From the NCBI RefSeq assembly GCF_027533625.1, contig NZ_JAQAGZ010000031.1, positions 1 through 64,000 on the forward strand: a DNA stretch of 64,000 nucleotides. The letters run 5' to 3'. Below, one piece after another: positions 8,680 to 17,240 of this stretch. The notes beneath the pieces are model-generated. The model worked only from the letters and a program-made list of their open reading frames with translations, was not told the origin of the DNA and searched no databases. Numbering within the stretch: the stretch's first letter is position 1; every line of letters starts with the position of its first letter. This stretch comes from Paenibacillus gyeongsangnamensis. Lineage in GTDB: Bacteria > Bacillota > Bacilli > Paenibacillales > NBRC-103111. A program made the position numbers and the translations under genes.

Positions 8680-9168
8680 TTAAGCATAGGCCTTCTCTTC
8701 CAATTTGACAGTTGTCAAATGAATTAATTCCGGACATGAGAAAAATTCAGCCAGTCTTTTGAGTCTTGTATATATTGCTCTCAAAATAACGGAATCCATT
8801 TCAGTGATCATGCATTCATTGGCAATGTAATCTTGGAAACTAACCTTTATAAGAAAATGGCTATCTCTTAAATTAATAGAAGTTTTGCTAATGGGATTGT
8901 AGCCGTTATTTAATATATATATGGATTGGTTCGCTGCATTTTGGAAAAGTTCAACACACTTTGTTGTCAATAGGATTTTTCTTATTGTTATTCCAGAGTG
9001 ATTCTTTATGGTAAGTACGCGGGAGTCCGGATCTAGTGAATCGTTCGTCAGATAAACGATTTCGTGAACCTCGACACCTTCCATAAGCAAACGAATGATG
9101 ATTGCATCTTGAGCATTGGCACATTGATTCTCAATGAAAAGCAGTTGTTCTAGTGCTTTGTTTCCCAT
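8680..9168 (-). CDS. Recombinase-fold protein lacking the catalytic arginine (MrpR-like?)
   Basis: 162 residues. The layout resembles the catalytic core of tyrosine recombinases: an IIIRLLMEGVEVHEIVYLT helix pair in the position of the LLYxTGLRxxELxxL motif, then LDPDSRVLTI and a beta hairpin. The catalytic Arg position is occupied by Glu (E33), and no HxxR or Tyr nucleophile can be found. Proteins of this kind include phage repressors such as the SPbeta MrpR/YopR family, which kept the fold and lost the chemistry. A regulatory role is therefore a fair guess, not proven. The ATG is preceded by GAAAGGATG. It is A+T-richer than its neighbours and followed by a terminator, which suggests a phage or element origin. 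Confidence 0.4.
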   Translation of the reverse strand: MGNKALEQLLFIENQCANAQDAIIIRLLMEGVEVHEIVYLTNDSLDPDSRVLTIKNHSGITIRKILLTTKCVELFQNAANQSIYILNNGYNPISKTSINLRDSHFLIKVSFQDYIANECMITEMDSVILRAIYTRLKRLAEFFSCPELIHLTTVKLEEKAYA

Positions 9169-9621
9169 GAATACGTTTTCATCCTTTCAATGTTCAATTG
9201 TTGTATGCGTTTGCAGGATTAAATTATACATCATATTTAAGACAAACCATACGAAGAGATATGACGTAAATTGTCGGTTCGAGTAAATAATATAATAATT
9301 TTTTTAGCGAGAGTATCATAGCAAATGCTCTTTTCTTGACATAGATAATTGCCACAGGAACCGTTGTTCGATCTGTACTTGGATTCTGTTGAAAGAGTAA
9401 ACTTTGGAATGGTGCTCGGATTGGTTTAGCCCGACCTTTCACGTGAACGGTCCCCGGGTTAACCCCGCCGGTCCGCCGAAGGGAACAAGCCGTATGCTGC
9501 GCGGCGGGTCTTATTTATACCATAAATCCTACTGCAACCGTTATCGCGTCGCTGCATTTCCATAAGTTACACCTCTACAGGCAGCCTTCGGATTGGTACA
9601 ATGGCTCCTAGAGGTGTTTTT
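9169..9621. other. Intergenic region, no gene seen
   Basis: No credible coding region. A G+C-rich hairpin (CCCGCCG 9464-9470 with CGGCGGG 9502-9508) is followed by TCTTATTTAT and may be a weak terminator. The ligase ribosome site AGAGGTG is at the right end. Confidence 0.4.
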
Positions 9622-10383
9622 ATGTTCATCCCGATGTTACCCGAGAGATACGAGGAACCGTTCAATGATGGGGATTATATTTTTGAACCCAAAATTGATG
9701 GTCACCGGCTTATTTACACGCACTTAAAACGAACGACGCGAATGTATTCCCGCTCCAATAACGACATAACGAAGTTATATCCTGAGTTGTATCATCTGGC
9801 AATCGATGAGGACATCGTTTTAGACGGAGAAGTGGCGATCGTTAATCCGGCAACGGGGCTTATTGACTTTGAAAGTATTCAGGAACGCTTTGCATTGCGA
9901 GATAAGCGGGAGATCGTGAATCGAAGTATACATAATCCTGTCAATTATATCGTATTTGATATTCTTTTCTATAAAGGAAGAGACCTTCGGGGATTATCGT
10001 TAATGAAGAGACGAGAAATCCTTGCCGGCATCGATTTTGGCAATCGTCATATCGGTAAAATTCCATTCATTGAAGCGAATGGTTGTAAGCTTTTTGAGGA
10101 GATCCGCGAACGTAAGATGGAAGGGATCCTGGCCAAAAGTAAAGATAGTCTGTATGAAGGTTATCGCTCTGATCATTGGTTGAAGATTGATCATTGGCAA
10201 TATGACGAATTTTATATAACGGGATATAAAAAGGATCAATCCGGCTTTATACTTTCAAAATCGGACAAGAATAGCGGTTTTAAGCAGGTGGGGATTGTAT
10301 CTCGAGGAATCACCCCCATTCAGAAAATGACCCTATTCACCGAGTGGTTGGTGGAATACTCATTGCAGGAAATATCTGGATAA
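9622..10383 (+). CDS. ATP-dependent DNA ligase, adenylation domain (LigD-type, short)
   Basis: 253 residues. It has motif I EPKIDGHRL with the AMP-accepting lysine K24, then DGEVAI, the FDILFYKGRDL block, MEGILAK and the motif V-like WLKI. These belong to ATP-dependent ligases of the LigD ligase-domain class used in Ku-dependent end joining. The OB-fold is cut short: after KQVGIVSRGITP only about 25 residues remain and the usual basic closing motif is absent. ATG 9622 is preferred because AGAGGTG sits 5 bases upstream; ATG 9601 has no ribosome site. The gene ends exactly where remnants of another gene begin (10387), so the 3' end may have been replaced. No ku gene is present. Confidence 0.75.
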   Translation: MFIPMLPERYEEPFNDGDYIFEPKIDGHRLIYTHLKRTTRMYSRSNNDITKLYPELYHLAIDEDIVLDGEVAIVNPATGLIDFESIQERFALRDKREIVNRSIHNPVNYIVFDILFYKGRDLRGLSLMKRREILAGIDFGNRHIGKIPFIEANGCKLFEEIRERKMEGILAKSKDSLYEGYRSDHWLKIDHWQYDEFYITGYKKDQSGFILSKSDKNSGFKQVGIVSRGITPIQKMTLFTEWLVEYSLQEISG

Positions 10384-10386
10384 TGG

Positions 10387-10590
10387 ACATAAAAAACTCG
10401 TATGCCGGATTTTTTGAACCTCAGCAACGATCTCTTTTAAATGTTCGTGAAAGTTTACGGATTCTGATACTTCCTTAGTACGAGGGTAAAGTTTGTTTGC
10501 ATTTCCGGTGCTAAGAAATCATCACAAGGGTCAACCAAAGTTACTGTTTTATCGTATACTTTTGTCAATAGTATGCATTCCCTTCTGTCT
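10387..10590 (-). pseudogene. Decayed copy of the 5' part of the isochorismatase-like gene
   Basis: This stretch aligns base for base over long blocks with 12605-12805, the beginning and ribosome site of the intact hydrolase gene. Shared blocks include ATCTCTTTTAAATGTTCG, AAGTTTACGGATTCTGATAC and TAGTACGAGGGTAAAGTTTG. Substitutions and small indels destroy the frame. It lies about 2.2 kb from the intact copy in the same orientation, so it comes from an old tandem duplication. Confidence 0.8.
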
Positions 10591-10643
10591 TGAGAAAAGA
10601 AGTTTCTTCATAACATATTGATTATACGGCATATCAGATCTCC

Positions 10644-10692
10644 GGATGCCCATACGTTTAAGAGGAATCGCACGTGCATGTGCAGTCTCCAG
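10644..10692 (-). pseudogene. Decayed fragment of the SDR gene
   Basis: It matches 13034-13084 of the SDR gene (CCCATACG-TTAAGAGGAATCG, then GCATGTGCAG and CTCCAGT) with a few mismatches. Together with 10387-10590 it preserves the order hydrolase then SDR of the intact locus, with the intervening DNA shortened. Confidence 0.7.
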
Positions 10693-10705
10693 TGATGACT
10701 TTGTG

Positions 10706-12098
10706 TCACGAATGGGTACACCTCAATTGATCATTTATTTCGCTGTCTCGCGACGCTTCAACGCTTTCCGTTATGTTGCTCGGCGAAGACTCGGACCGAC
10801 GGCCGGATAACAAGTACCAGAGCAGCGCGCATAACGAGCAAATGTATATCGCAATTAGAGCTCCTTACACATGTTCATAGGCACTGACAAGAGAATTCTT
10901 TTTTTGAAATTCGAGCAACATACCGCAAACCACAACGGAAAATGAACCTCCGAAAAACTGGATGAGCTGCATGAGTCCCATGCCTGATCCGATCAGCTTG
11001 GCCGGCAAAATACGCGACGTTTCGTTGTTTAACGATGCTATTGTTGCCGAGACTGCCGGCGAGAAGCATAGGTACCCGAACAAGATGACAGCCGGAGATG
11101 CGCCGAGATCCACCCAGAAGGCGACCAAAACGAAAGCTAAAATGCCATGCCCGAGAATCAGAAACCGCACATTGTCATACTTGTCGATCCAGCGTCCGAC
11201 GAAGGGCGTAAGAAAGGCTGATAAAACGGCGCCCGGCGCGATCGTAAAGCCAATGGCCAACGGCGATTGGTCGAACAGATTAGCAAGTGCCAAGGGCATT
11301 AAAAACAAGTTGCCTAGATTCAGCATCATGATGCAGAAACCGATAGCAAGCAGTTTCCGGTACATGGGCTTAGCCAAGAGCTCCGGGTTGATGAACGTTT
11401 CTTTCGAGCGTCTGTTGTGCCATACGTGGGCGACGATCGATAACAATCCGGCTGCCAGCCAGCCGAGAGCTGCGTTACGGCAATCAGAAGCGTCGCTGCA
11501 TTGACGACAGTTAGGATGGCGCCTGCCATGTCAAACCGGAACGACTTTGGCCGCTCTTTGGGGAGTAGGCGCAGCAGAATCGGGAGAAGGACAAGCACTA
11601 GGCAAGTAACGGCAAATAACCCGTTCCAGCCGATGTACTCGCTAATCAATCCGCCGACGATTGGCCCGAGTCCGAATGCCAGAGCAGCTCCCGCCGTAAT
11701 CATCGAAATCGCTCTGCCTCTCCTTTCATAAGGAATATATCGGCTGGCGAGAACGAGACCAAGTCCCGCCATCGCGCCGGCGTCGGCAGACTGCGCAATC
11801 CGAGCCATAAGCAGAGCTTGAAAATTCGTCGCCATGAGCCGAAGACTGAAGAAAGCCCTAGTATCGAGAGTCCAATCCACAGCAATCTTCGAATTGGCAG
11901 CACGTCGGAGAGCCTGCTGTAAATCATCGTTGATAATGCGTAGCCGATCGTGTAGCTTGAAATAATCCACGATCCGAGAGCCGCCGAAACGCCGATATCC
12001 CGAATGATGCTCGGAATGGAGACGTTAAACATCGTCGTGTTCATCAATACGATGAACACGACGAATGTCCATACCGGCATTACAATTTTGTCATTCAT
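10706..12098 (-). pseudogene. MFS drug-efflux transporter (DHA2-like), broken by two frameshifts and a stop
   Basis: Three successive frames give one transporter. From ATG 12098 they read MPVWTFVVFIVLMN and later YTIGYALSTMIYSRLSD. After a shift near 11860 comes AGLGLVLASRYIPYERRGRA, then GPIVGGLISEYIGWNGLF. After a second shift near 11480 comes the half with PLAIGFTIAPG and FVGRWIDKYD. An in-frame TAA at 10865-10867 interrupts it, and the next 53 codons still encode the last helix (ALIAIYICSLCALLWYLL) and a hydrophilic tail ending at TGA 10706-10708. This resembles TetL/QacA-type pumps. Context with TetR, SDR and a hydrolase suggests export of, or resistance to, a small molecule before decay. 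Confidence 0.8.
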
Positions 12099-12177
12099 GT
12101 TGGTATCATCCTTAATCTCCATCGATTGGTAGGTTGGTGATCTAACCCCAGTTTTCGTTGGTGTTCTTGCTGGCTTC

Positions 12178-12792
12178 TTACAGAGCGGCAAGAAGTTCTT
12201 CTGTTGTCAAAATGGCATGCGCAAAGGTAGGGCCATTAATTTCATGCGCCGGGTACATGGCCTCTTTACTAAAAGCCGATGTAGCATCTTTAACGAGAGT
12301 GACATGGTAACCAAGTTCCATGCCGAAGCGTGCAGTAGCTTCAATGCACGCATTGGCTAACATACCGATAACAATAATCTTTTGTAAACCATGCATTTTA
12401 ATTTGGTGATCGAGGTCAGTATTCGCAAATCCGCTGCTGGCCCAATGCTCTTTGATGATCACATCACCCTTTTGAGGCTGAAAATCTGGATGAAATTCCC
12501 CTCCCCAAGAATCTTTAGCAAATACCTGTCCTTGTTTAGCCTTGAGTTGATATGGTGTCGGATGCATCCAAGTTTCGTAATCATCCGGTTCAGATCTGTG
12601 ATGAGGTACATAAAAAACTCGAATACCGGCTTCTCTAACCCCATCAACGATCTCTTTTAAATGTTCGAATAAGTTTACGGATTCTGATACTTCTTTAGTA
12701 CGAGGGTAAAGTTTGCCTTCAGGATCTAAGAAATCATTATATGGGTCAACAAAAAGAAGACCTGTTGTTGTTTTATCGTATATTTTTGTCAT
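12178..12792 (-). CDS. Isochorismatase-family cysteine hydrolase
   Basis: 204 residues with the catalytic triad of the isochorismatase/nicotinamidase superfamily: D16 in LLFVDPYNDF, K114 in VIIKEHW and C149 in MLANACIE. The usual cis-peptide region precedes the cysteine. Members hydrolyse amide or enol-ether bonds of small molecules; the substrate here is not evident. ATG 12792 is chosen because AAGGAG lies about 9 bases upstream, whereas upstream in-frame starts have none. It is the only intact enzyme of the TetR cassette. The operator-like palindrome at 12857-12876 lies just upstream, so TetR probably controls it. Confidence 0.85.
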   Translation of the reverse strand: MTKIYDKTTTGLLFVDPYNDFLDPEGKLYPRTKEVSESVNLFEHLKEIVDGVREAGIRVFYVPHHRSEPDDYETWMHPTPYQLKAKQGQVFAKDSWGGEFHPDFQPQKGDVIIKEHWASSGFANTDLDHQIKMHGLQKIIVIGMLANACIEATARFGMELGYHVTLVKDATSAFSKEAMYPAHEINGPTFAHAILTTEELLAAL

Positions 12793-12856
12793 TTGTATAC
12801 ACTCCTTCATTTTTTCTGATGTTTTTTTGCAGAATTGATTTTTGCTCATCTACATA

Positions 12857-12876
12857 TTTTGAACGTTCGTTCAAAA
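12857..12876. promoter_or_regulatory. TetR-type operator upstream of the hydrolase gene
   Basis: Perfect inverted repeat TTTTGAAC-GTTC-GTTCAAAA. The core GAACGTTCGTTC differs by one base from the palindrome upstream of the tetR gene (14236-14247), so both are likely sites of the same repressor. Confidence 0.65.
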
Positions 12877-12903
12877 AAGAATGAATAAAAATATGAGCCA
12901 TAT

Positions 12904-13581
12904 TTATCCTTGACGGTATATTGGCGCTCCCAGCGGAGCTGCTAATACTCCCCCATCAACGGCAATTTCTGCTCCCTGTACATATGAAGAATCATCAGAA
13001 GCCAGGAACAAGGTAACCTTGGCAACTTCCTCTGGACTACCCATACGGTTAAGAGGAATCGTACTCGCATGTGCAGCCTCCAGTTTTGCTATTTCTTCAG
13101 GTGTTGACTGTTTCCAAATTGGTGAATGTGTTGCCCCTGGGGCGACAGTGTTTACTCGGATGCCCCGAGGGGACAACTCGGAAACTAACACTCACTCTAG
13201 CAATGCTGCTGATGGCTCCTTTACTTGCCGCATAGGCGGATCTTTCCGGTGCACCTTCATTTGCACGCGTTGAACCGATCAAGATTACCGAAGCTCCTTC
13301 CTTCAGGTGGGGCAGAGCGGCTTGTATAGTGAAAAACACTCCGGTTACGTTAACTTTAGCACTTCTTCAAAAACCGAAAGCTCTGTACTTCCTAAAGGTG
13401 TGGGAGCCGCAATGCCAGCATTAGCGAATACGATGTCAAGTCTGCCAAAGGTTGCTACTGCTGCGGACACCGCATTTTCCATGCTTGCCGGATCGGCTGC
13501 TTCCGCCTGAATCGCATGAACATTGGCACCAAGCTCCTCATCCAAGTTTTCCCATGTTGTCCCACTCCTTTTTAAAATCAT
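12904..13581 (-). pseudogene. Short-chain dehydrogenase/reductase (SDR), truncated and frameshifted
   Basis: Three frames make up one classical SDR. The first has FGRLDIVFANAGIAAP (NAG motif). The second has SVILIGSTRA and SAYAASKGAI with the catalytic YxxxK. The third runs GIRVNTVAPGATHSP through the C-terminus AEIAVDGGVL. The first shift is a single missing A near 13348; the second, near 13190, is a two-base change. The N-terminal TGxxxGIG nucleotide-binding segment (about 40-60 residues) is absent, so the protein could not bind NAD(P) even if the frames were restored. Confidence 0.8.
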
Positions 13582-13596
13582 TAAATAACCTAACCT

Positions 13597-14172
13597 TTAT
13601 TCCAATACCGACATATTCATTTCAATTATCTGACGTAATTTTTCCCTGTCCGTTATAGTCTTAACCATAACGCGAAGTCCAATTAGTGCATTATTAAAAA
13701 AATAAGACAGCAATTCCGCGTTTAGCGTCTTGGAAAATTCTCCGGATTGTTGGCCTTTCACAATGATGTCGCGTATTAACTGTTCTGTACGGGCCCAGTC
13801 TTGAAGAACCCATTCTCTGGACTCAGAATCATGTTTGGCCAACTCAACCGCTGTATTCACTACTAAGCAGCCATCAGGAGACTCTTCTCGCTGACGGATT
13901 GCCATTTCAAACAACAGTCGGATTGCTTCCTTGGCAGAACGGGTATCAGCCACACGACGCTTAACCGATTGCTCTAACATTTCACTATAGCGTTTCAATG
14001 CTTTGACATACAAGGATTGCTTATCGCCAAAGGTATCATACATGCTCCCTTTATGAATCCCCATATGTGAGACCAGCTCCTGTATGGATGTCTTCTCATA
14101 GCCTTGTTCCCAGAATAACCGCATGGCTTTAAACAGAACGGCATCTTCATCGAATTCCTTTGTCCTGGCCAT
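13597..14172 (-). CDS. TetR/AcrR-family repressor
   Basis: 191 residues. The N-terminal helix-turn-helix (about 10-55; ALFKAMRLFWEQGYEKTSI, then MGIHKGSMYDTFGDK) is typical TetR, and the C-terminal all-helical ligand domain follows. GGAGGG precedes the ATG. Two copies of a GAACGATC[GT]TC-type palindrome lie 40-75 bases upstream, implying autoregulation. The same motif stands before the hydrolase gene. The regulon therefore spans tetR, SDR, hydrolase and MFS pump, of which SDR and pump are now broken. The ligand is unknown, presumably a small toxic compound. Confidence 0.9.
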   Translation of the reverse strand: MARTKEFDEDAVLFKAMRLFWEQGYEKTSIQELVSHMGIHKGSMYDTFGDKQSLYVKALKRYSEMLEQSVKRRVADTRSAKEAIRLLFEMAIRQREESPDGCLVVNTAVELAKHDSESREWVLQDWARTEQLIRDIIVKGQQSGEFSKTLNAELLSYFFNNALIGLRVMVKTITDREKLRQIIEMNMSVLE

Positions 14173-14211
14173 CTCAATATCCCTCCTTTCAAAGCAAATT
14201 TAGCATATTAA

Positions 14212-14247
14212 GAACGATCGGTCAAGAATTATTTTGAACGATCGTTC
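14212..14247. promoter_or_regulatory. Paired TetR operators upstream of tetR
   Basis: Site 1 is GAACGATCGGTC (14212-14223), one mismatch from palindromic. Site 2 is GAACGATCGTTC (14236-14247), perfect. Their centres are 24 bases apart. Both lie between the tetR start and its likely promoter. Confidence 0.65.
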
Positions 14248-14262
14248 TTAATATGTGTTGTG

Positions 14263-14345
14263 CCGAATACGATGCCAAATCTGCCGAAGGTTACTTTTAC
14301 TGCGGAAAGCATACTTGCTGGATCGGCTTCATCCGCCTGATTCGT
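14263..14345 (-). pseudogene. Second decayed fragment of the SDR gene
   Basis: It matches 13423-13517 of the SDR gene (GAATACGATG, CTGCCGAAGGTT, GGATCGGCTTC, CCGCCTGA) with substitutions and a short gap. It lies on the far side of tetR, so debris of a duplicated cassette flanks the intact one on both sides. Confidence 0.75.
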
Positions 14346-14607
14346 TGATAGTACCTGTATGTCTTAAATACTCACCCATGAAATACTTTAGCTCATCATA
14401 AGTGAGAAACGTTACCATATCTTGCTTTGGTATGTCGTCCTCCCTCATATCTTTGCGATAGAACTGTTCAAGATTTAGCAAGGATCTTCGCCATAAAACA
14501 AATACGTATGCATAGGGACACAAATTCGGGAAGTCTAATCCTGGTTCTTTCCGAAGTTCCCAGAACTGTTGTATACAATATCTATGGTCATGGAGAACTT
14601 TCTTCAC
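14329..14607 (-). CDS. Hypothetical ORF, 92 aa, 3' end inside the SDR fragment
   Basis: GTG start with AAGGGG 8 bases upstream. The product is rich in aromatic and charged residues (CIQQFWELRKEPGLDF, VFVLWRRSLLNLEQFY) and I do not recognise it. Its last codons overlap the SDR scrap, so the natural 3' end has probably been lost at that junction. It may be a truncated gene. Confidence 0.3.
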   Translation of the reverse strand: MKKVLHDHRYCIQQFWELRKEPGLDFPNLCPYAYVFVLWRRSLLNLEQFYRKDMREDDIPKQDMVTFLTYDELKYFMGEYLRHTGTINESGG

Positions 14608-14666
14608 AGTCTTGCCCCTTCAGCAAGCAGCTTAATCTCTTCATCCGTTTCGTTGCACGTAGATTG

Positions 14667-14981
14667 GCTTATTCGCGGGATTTCAAAGAAAGCACGGAGA
14701 ACCGGATGTATTAAACCAAAGGGCACCGACCCGTACCGTTAGCAAACCGGCCTCCACCCCTTGGACAGGCGTAACGAAGGAATGAGAGGGCATAGACCCG
14801 TTGAGACATGGGAGTGAAAACCTCCAGGGGCGGCGTGGAGAATGCGTGCAGTATATGGAAGGATATGGGGTTACAACCTCCCCCTTTATTTCCTCACGCC
14901 TTCATGTTGTTCTGGTCTGCTACAATGACTCTTTTACTATCATTCTGTATTTCTGCCAAGGTTGAAATCCTGCGAATAAGC
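14667..14981. repeat. 315-bp segment bounded by 20-bp inverted repeats
   Basis: GCTTATTCGCGGGATTTCAA at 14667-14686 is repeated in inverse orientation at 14962-14981 with one mismatch. The enclosed DNA is non-coding, rich in short G- and C-runs and looks structured. It could be a MITE-like element or a structured RNA. No transposase is present and no target-site duplication is obvious. Confidence 0.5.
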
Positions 14982-15144
14982 GAGCATTCGTGAGAAAACT
15001 AAATCGTATCGAGGGAGCTTAATGGGCTGCCGATGCCGATTAGCCTTTTAAACCACCGTTGGGTTCCCCCTTTCTCCTATCCGTTTATTAGACAATCATC
15101 AAATCGGCTATGAATACAAGTTCTTGTCCTCTGACAGGTTGCTG

Positions 15145-15351
15145 TCAATCATCCGTGGTCGTCCCCATCTCTGACGCTTCCTCTATCTCATGACAATGTG
15201 TATGGTGATGACCAACCCAAAAATTACCCCGGATTTCGAGTTTTGCAGGGGCGGAATGGCCGTAAATAAATAAACAGCTGATATTTTCATCACAGCAGCA
15301 GAGTCTCCTATTTGGGTTAACTGTTGCTGTGATCTTTTTTCTAATATTCAA
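15145..15351 (-). CDS. Possible small Cys/His-rich protein, 68 aa
   Basis: A TTG-started frame whose middle has a CCC run and a GHHHTHCHE cluster, as in small metal-binding proteins. There is no convincing ribosome site, and similarity to a known family is not evident. It may be spurious and is listed only because the Cys/His clustering is striking. Confidence 0.2.
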   Translation of the reverse strand: MNIRKKITATVNPNRRLCCCDENISCLFIYGHSAPAKLEIRGNFWVGHHHTHCHEIEEASEMGTTTDD

Positions 15352-15530
15352 TATGATTACTTTTATTAGTGAAATATGCAGTCAAATAGAACTGAGCGAC
15401 GATGAGAACAATATTTACATAAAGCCATATATAAAAATGAAGATAAGATACCGAAACTATCTGAATGACGGTACCCTTCGGTCCCCTGAGCTTGCAGAGC
15501 TTATTTAATTTGTTCATAAGAAGATATTTG

Positions 15531-15562
15531 TAAGCCCTCCATAACATTGGGGGGCTTTTTTT
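15531..15562 (+). terminator. Strong rho-independent terminator
   Basis: Stem AAGCCCTCC / GGGGGGCTT with an 8-base loop and a run of seven T's. No intact plus-strand gene lies directly upstream, so it may end a non-coding transcript or a lost gene. Confidence 0.7.
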
Positions 15563-15843
15563 AATGCGTTTTATCCAAGTATATGGGCTTGGGGGAGGCT
15601 GATGTGACGGTATTGTCAACTTTTTTTACGCGGAATTAGCTTCTGAACGCTGCCGATGGAAGCTGCCGTATCGTACTTAACAAGGGACTTGTATGAGTCC
15701 CGGCAGAAGCTCTTTCGAATTGCTGCGGGATTCATTCCTGCTCAACAATAAAAGTCAGATAATGACGGCAGTATTCGAGTACATTTTCACTAGTGAATTG
15801 GTAACCTATTGATGAAAGAATAGATTCATAGGGGGACTGAGGG

Positions 15844-16110
15844 ATGATGATGCAGGAATTGGAAAAATATGCTTTAGCGGCATTAATCATAGGTACAATG
15901 TTGATTCTTTGTATCGACGTCGTTAGAAGGAACGAACAAATCGTTCATTCGCTTCATCCGTCGGATGCGGAAAACGAGGAAACGTTCGCAATGCAGGAAG
16001 AACCTCTGGTGTATCCCCTTTATGTGGACTGCAGCCAAGATTTAAGCAAAAGTTTTTCTACGCAAAATCCCCCGGAAATCAAATCTCCCGGTCACCAAGC
16101 CAGCGCTTAA
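15844..16110 (+). CDS. Small membrane-anchored hypothetical protein, 88 aa
   Basis: One hydrophobic helix (about residues 9-26, ALAALIIGTMLILCIDVV) is followed by an acidic, proline-containing hydrophilic tail. GGGGGACTGAGGG precedes the ATG. It is not recognised and is monocistronic. The tail is probably cytoplasmic or extracytoplasmic depending on orientation, which the sequence does not decide. Confidence 0.5.
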   Translation: MMMQELEKYALAALIIGTMLILCIDVVRRNEQIVHSLHPSDAENEETFAMQEEPLVYPLYVDCSQDLSKSFSTQNPPEIKSPGHQASA

Positions 16111-16302
16111 TTAGAATAATGAAAAGGCTTAAAATCCATGAAAAGACTTTATAAATTTTTGCAACTTACTATAATTAACGTAACTAGCTTTAAAAATTGT
16201 ATTTATATATAAAAAAAGTCACTACTTTCTATCTTATAGTATTAGAATTATAATGGCTTATAGAGATGTTCTAATATAGAAAAAGTAGAGGAGAGAATCT
16301 TA

Positions 16303-17163
16303 ATGAAAAAGGTAGTAGTGACAGGCGGCACGGGACGTCTTGGCAAATGGGTGATCAAAGAATTTCTTGAACAAGGATATGAAGTAGTGAACGCGGATAT
16401 TAAACATCCGGTAGAACCGTTATGCAAAACCGTCATTGTCGATCTAAAAAATCTTGGCGAAGTTTACGGGGTGTTGGCCGGTGCCGATGCCGTCGTACAT
16501 TTGGCAGCAATTCCAGTCGCCTATTCACATCCGAATGAAGTAACTTTTGAAAATAATGTCATGTCCACGTATAACATTCTTGAAGCGGCTGCAGGGCTTG
16601 GCATAAAAAAGGCGGTCATCGCTTCCAGCGAATCCTCATACGGATTGGTATTTGCCGTCAAGCCTTTCGTTCCGCTCTATGTGCCAATGGATGAGGAACA
16701 TCCGCAGCTGCCGCAGGATAGCTACGGGCTTTCTAAGGTAGTCAATGAGCAAACAGCCCAGATGTTTAATCGAAAAACCGGTATGCAGGTCGTGTCATTT
16801 CGCTTAGGAAATGTGATCTCTCCTGAAATGTATGAAAATTTCCCCGGCTTTATCCATGATGCGGAAAAACGCAAGCGGATCCTGTGGAGCTATATCGATA
16901 CCCGGGACGCAGCGACAGCATGCCGTCTCGCGATTGAAGCGAGCGGGTTGGGAGCGATTGCATTAAATATTGCTGCGGATGATTCGAGCATGGATATAAA
17001 GAGCCGCGACCTGATGGCGGCAGTTTACCCGGACGTTAAGGACTTCCGGGCGCCGTTGAACGGTTATGAAACGCTTCTCAGCAATGACAAGGCGAAAAAA
17101 CTGCTCAATTGGCAGCCGTTTCATTCTTGGCGCAACAATGTAGCCGTTGTACAAGGCGAATAA
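16303..17163 (+). CDS. NAD-dependent epimerase/dehydratase (extended SDR)
   Basis: 286 residues. It has a Rossmann N-terminus with TGGTGRLG (residues 7-14), the HLAAIP motif, the SSESSYG block and the catalytic Y141xxxK145 (SYGLSK). Extended SDRs of this size act on nucleotide sugars or on sugar acids; the short C-terminus and the YIDTRDAA motif resemble uronate-dehydrogenase-like and epimerase-like members. The substrate is uncertain. AGGAG precedes the ATG by about 10 bases and a TATAAT box lies at 16249-16254, so it is probably transcribed alone, ending at the hairpin at 17241-17275. Confidence 0.8.
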   Translation: MKKVVVTGGTGRLGKWVIKEFLEQGYEVVNADIKHPVEPLCKTVIVDLKNLGEVYGVLAGADAVVHLAAIPVAYSHPNEVTFENNVMSTYNILEAAAGLGIKKAVIASSESSYGLVFAVKPFVPLYVPMDEEHPQLPQDSYGLSKVVNEQTAQMFNRKTGMQVVSFRLGNVISPEMYENFPGFIHDAEKRKRILWSYIDTRDAATACRLAIEASGLGAIALNIAADDSSMDIKSRDLMAAVYPDVKDFRAPLNGYETLLSNDKAKKLLNWQPFHSWRNNVAVVQGE

Positions 17164-17240
17164 TCATGCGGCACATTTCTTAAATGCTTGAACCGGAATC
17201 GGTACTTGAGTTTGCTGAGCCGGGGGATACATGATTGGGG

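Larger units (their letters stand above)
14982..15843. other. Long intergenic stretch, mostly unexplained
   Basis: Apart from a weak minus-strand ORF (15145-15351) and a terminator (15531-15562), no gene is supported. A GGGACT..AGTCCC hairpin is near 15685-15700 and a TTCACTAGTGAA palindrome near 15788. I cannot assign a function. Confidence 0.4.

Noticed and set aside
10962..11504. 180-codon plus-strand frame opposite the MFS pseudogene
   Set aside because: The minus strand encodes recognisable transporter segments across the same DNA; the plus frame has no similarity to anything.
14740..14880. G-rich structured-looking stretch as a second group II intron
   Set aside because: No domain V or splice-end motif was found; kept only as the interior of the inverted-repeat segment.
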